Source: Gigaspora rosea | Lineage: Eukaryota > Glomeromycota > Glomeromycetes > Diversisporales > Gigasporaceae | DNA: 64,000 nucleotides | Direction: 5' to 3' | NCBI GenBank assembly: GCA_003550325.1 | Contig: QKWP01000030.1 | Span: 528,778-592,777, forward strand | Notes under the pieces: generated by a model | Told to the model about the DNA's origin: nothing | The model's database searches: none | What the model saw: the letters and a program-made list of their open reading frames with translations, nothing else | Made by a program: the position numbers and the translations under genes | Shown here: positions 62,520 through 64,000 of the stretch, piece by piece | Layout of the letters: each line of letters begins with the position of its first letter | How positions within the stretch are numbered: the first letter of the stretch is position 1

Positions 62520-62870
62520 ATTAGCTTTTGCAAGAAAACCAACAACTATTCAGCACTTTGCAAGAAAACCAATTTGACTTTGTGCACCAACTCAGACTTC
62601 TGACACTTTGCAAGAACATACAACTGATTTCTCCAGCAATTTTTAAATTTTCAAGAACACTTCTTTAAAGAGATAATTTAGTTTGGCACAAGTTTTTGCA
62701 AGTTTTTGCAAAGTTTTGCTTTATTTATTTTTTTTTTTAACATTTTTTGTTTTTTGGGGGTTTTTTTAAACTTTTTTTATTAATTTATTTTTTTCTGGCA
62801 GTTTGTAAGAACACTAACTTCTTTAGCACTTTGCAAGAACATACTAAATTTCTCTAGCCTATTTTTTAGA
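62520..62870 (-). repeat. inverted counterpart of the CTTGCAAAGTGC array
   Basis: AGCACTTTGCAAGAAAACCA, GACACTTTGCAAGAACATAC and similar units occur about six times, the complement of 46960-47740. The AAATATTTTGAAAT block just before it also matches (inverted) the one downstream of that array, so the two loci seem to be copies of a larger repeat. Confidence 0.65.
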
Positions 62871-63235
62871 AGTGTTTAAAAAACAAAGAGAAACAAAGGT
62901 GATAGTCAAAACAAAAGAGATAGCTAAAGCAAAAACAATAGTTAAAACAAAGAAGTGAAGATAATAGCTAACTGTAGTGTGTGTGAAAATAAGTATATAG
63001 AGTTAGTTTTTTATTTTTTTTTCTGCAAATAGTAATGGAATTAGATGTGACAAAGTGTGAAAGTAGTTAAAATAATATATAGTAATGTAAAATGATACTG
63101 TAAAAAATATAAAATAATTAAAATATAATATATAATAAAACATGTAATATTTATTAAAAGGGGGTTACTATTTCCACCATGGTATTTTGCTATTTCCACT
63201 ATGGTTATACAAGAGTTTATATTTTTAGAATTCAA

Positions 63236-63600
63236 AATAATATATGCACTTATATTACACAAAGGCTCAGTGCATTGTTTTTGCAAAAATAAATTTTGGT
63301 TACATGCCGCTAATGTTGTGTAATATTAAACAAGTCTTATTTTGGTTGGATCAGCTGGCATTAGGCTTAATGCTGATGGGCACTATCATGATAATGCTCC
63401 TGGCGAGTTAGATATAATTCTGGCCCACCCTAACCCTAAATCTAGGTTCAAAGTAACATCCAATCACAGTACATATACTGGTTATACAACATATGCACAT
63501 ACATTACACAAAGGCCCAGTGCATTGTTTTCGCAAAAATAATTTTTGATTATACACTGCTAATGTCATATAACGTTACACAAGTCTTGTTTTGGTAACCT
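63236..63600 (+). repeat. direct repeats of about 105 bp, 250 bp apart
   Basis: TATATGCACTTATATTACAC, AAAGGCTCAGTGCATTG, TTTTGCAAAAATAA and TAAACAAGTCTTATTTTGG (63239-63342) recur with changes at 63488-63598. The ORF between them (63342-63548) has no recognised domain. From 63601 to 64000 there are inverted GGACCACTTCCGGCC and GATCCTAGGTCCGG motifs but no gene. Confidence 0.55.
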
Positions 63601-64000
63601 AAATCAAGTTGGGCCAATTAAATACAATTAAAATTATAATATACAATAGAGACTTGTTATTGCCACCCCCCACTTTTGTTAATGCCACCCCTACCCCGGA
63701 ATCCGGACCACTTCCGGCCTTTCTGGACCACTTCCGACCTAAATCATGTGACCCAAGCCACAAAACAAGGTCACATGACCAATAAAATTTGTCTCAAAGA
63801 TATTTAGTTACACAAACTTGTGGTGCATAGTTTGTGTAACCTTTTTATCCAATCAATTTATAGACCGGGATCCTAGGTCCGGTACGGGTCTATATAGAAT
63901 TTTATTAATAAAATTCTACAAATTCTTAAAATTCACAAATTCTTATTAATTAATTCTAATTTAATGCACTAAGTAAACTTGTTTAGCACCTAAAAATACA

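Overview
The window looks like nuclear DNA of a fungus, most probably an arbuscular mycorrhizal fungus of the Rhizophagus type (Glomeromycotina). The reasons are very AT-rich DNA, short GT-AG introns of about 70-140 bases, a Sel1-repeat gene beside a kinase with a CxxC...WCxxC leader, an acyl-CoA ligase family member, many foldback and miniature transposons, a Ty3/gypsy element, and a tRNA-derived SINE. The organism is inferred from recalled family signatures, not from a search.

Three loci look intact. (1) 23791-24979 (+) is a seven-exon ubiquitin-conjugating E2 of the Ubc4/Ubc5 class, 147 residues, whose last exon is only 5 bases. (2) 53254-56166 (+) is a seven-exon gene for a 788-residue DUF1365 protein with an N-terminal membrane anchor and a long C-terminal extension. 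(3) 12928-14212 (-) is a TKL-like kinase, with a Sel1-repeat ORF upstream at 15406-15816 (-). Their reading phases allow one Sel1-kinase fusion gene with a large intron made of tandem repeats.

Broken genes are a 4-coumarate-CoA-ligase-like acyl-CoA synthetase (1032-3463), a hAT-type transposase relative (56710-58431), a DnaJ J-domain fragment (60754-61100), and every coding part of the Ty3/gypsy element at 29140-39093 (minus strand). That element has two LTRs, ORF0, gag, protease, RT, RNase H, a long acidic linker, integrase and an extra 3' ORF. A SINE with a 16-base target duplication sits inside its 3' LTR, and the other LTR supplies the empty site.

The rest is mostly repeats: a Mutator-like 733-bp element with a 9-bp target duplication (6657-7389) and a decayed relative (21690-22880); a family of TA-flanked elements with related termini (22065-22221, 41959-42935, 43095-43296, 46263-46838); other foldback elements (3563-4247, 9792-10008, 11289-11564, 27330-27675, 48957-49487, 51598-52363, 52372-52970); a 530-bp spacerless palindrome (21084-21613); and several minisatellites. 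No tRNA or rRNA gene, CRISPR array or bacterial operon was seen. All exon boundaries were read by eye from splice signals and phase.
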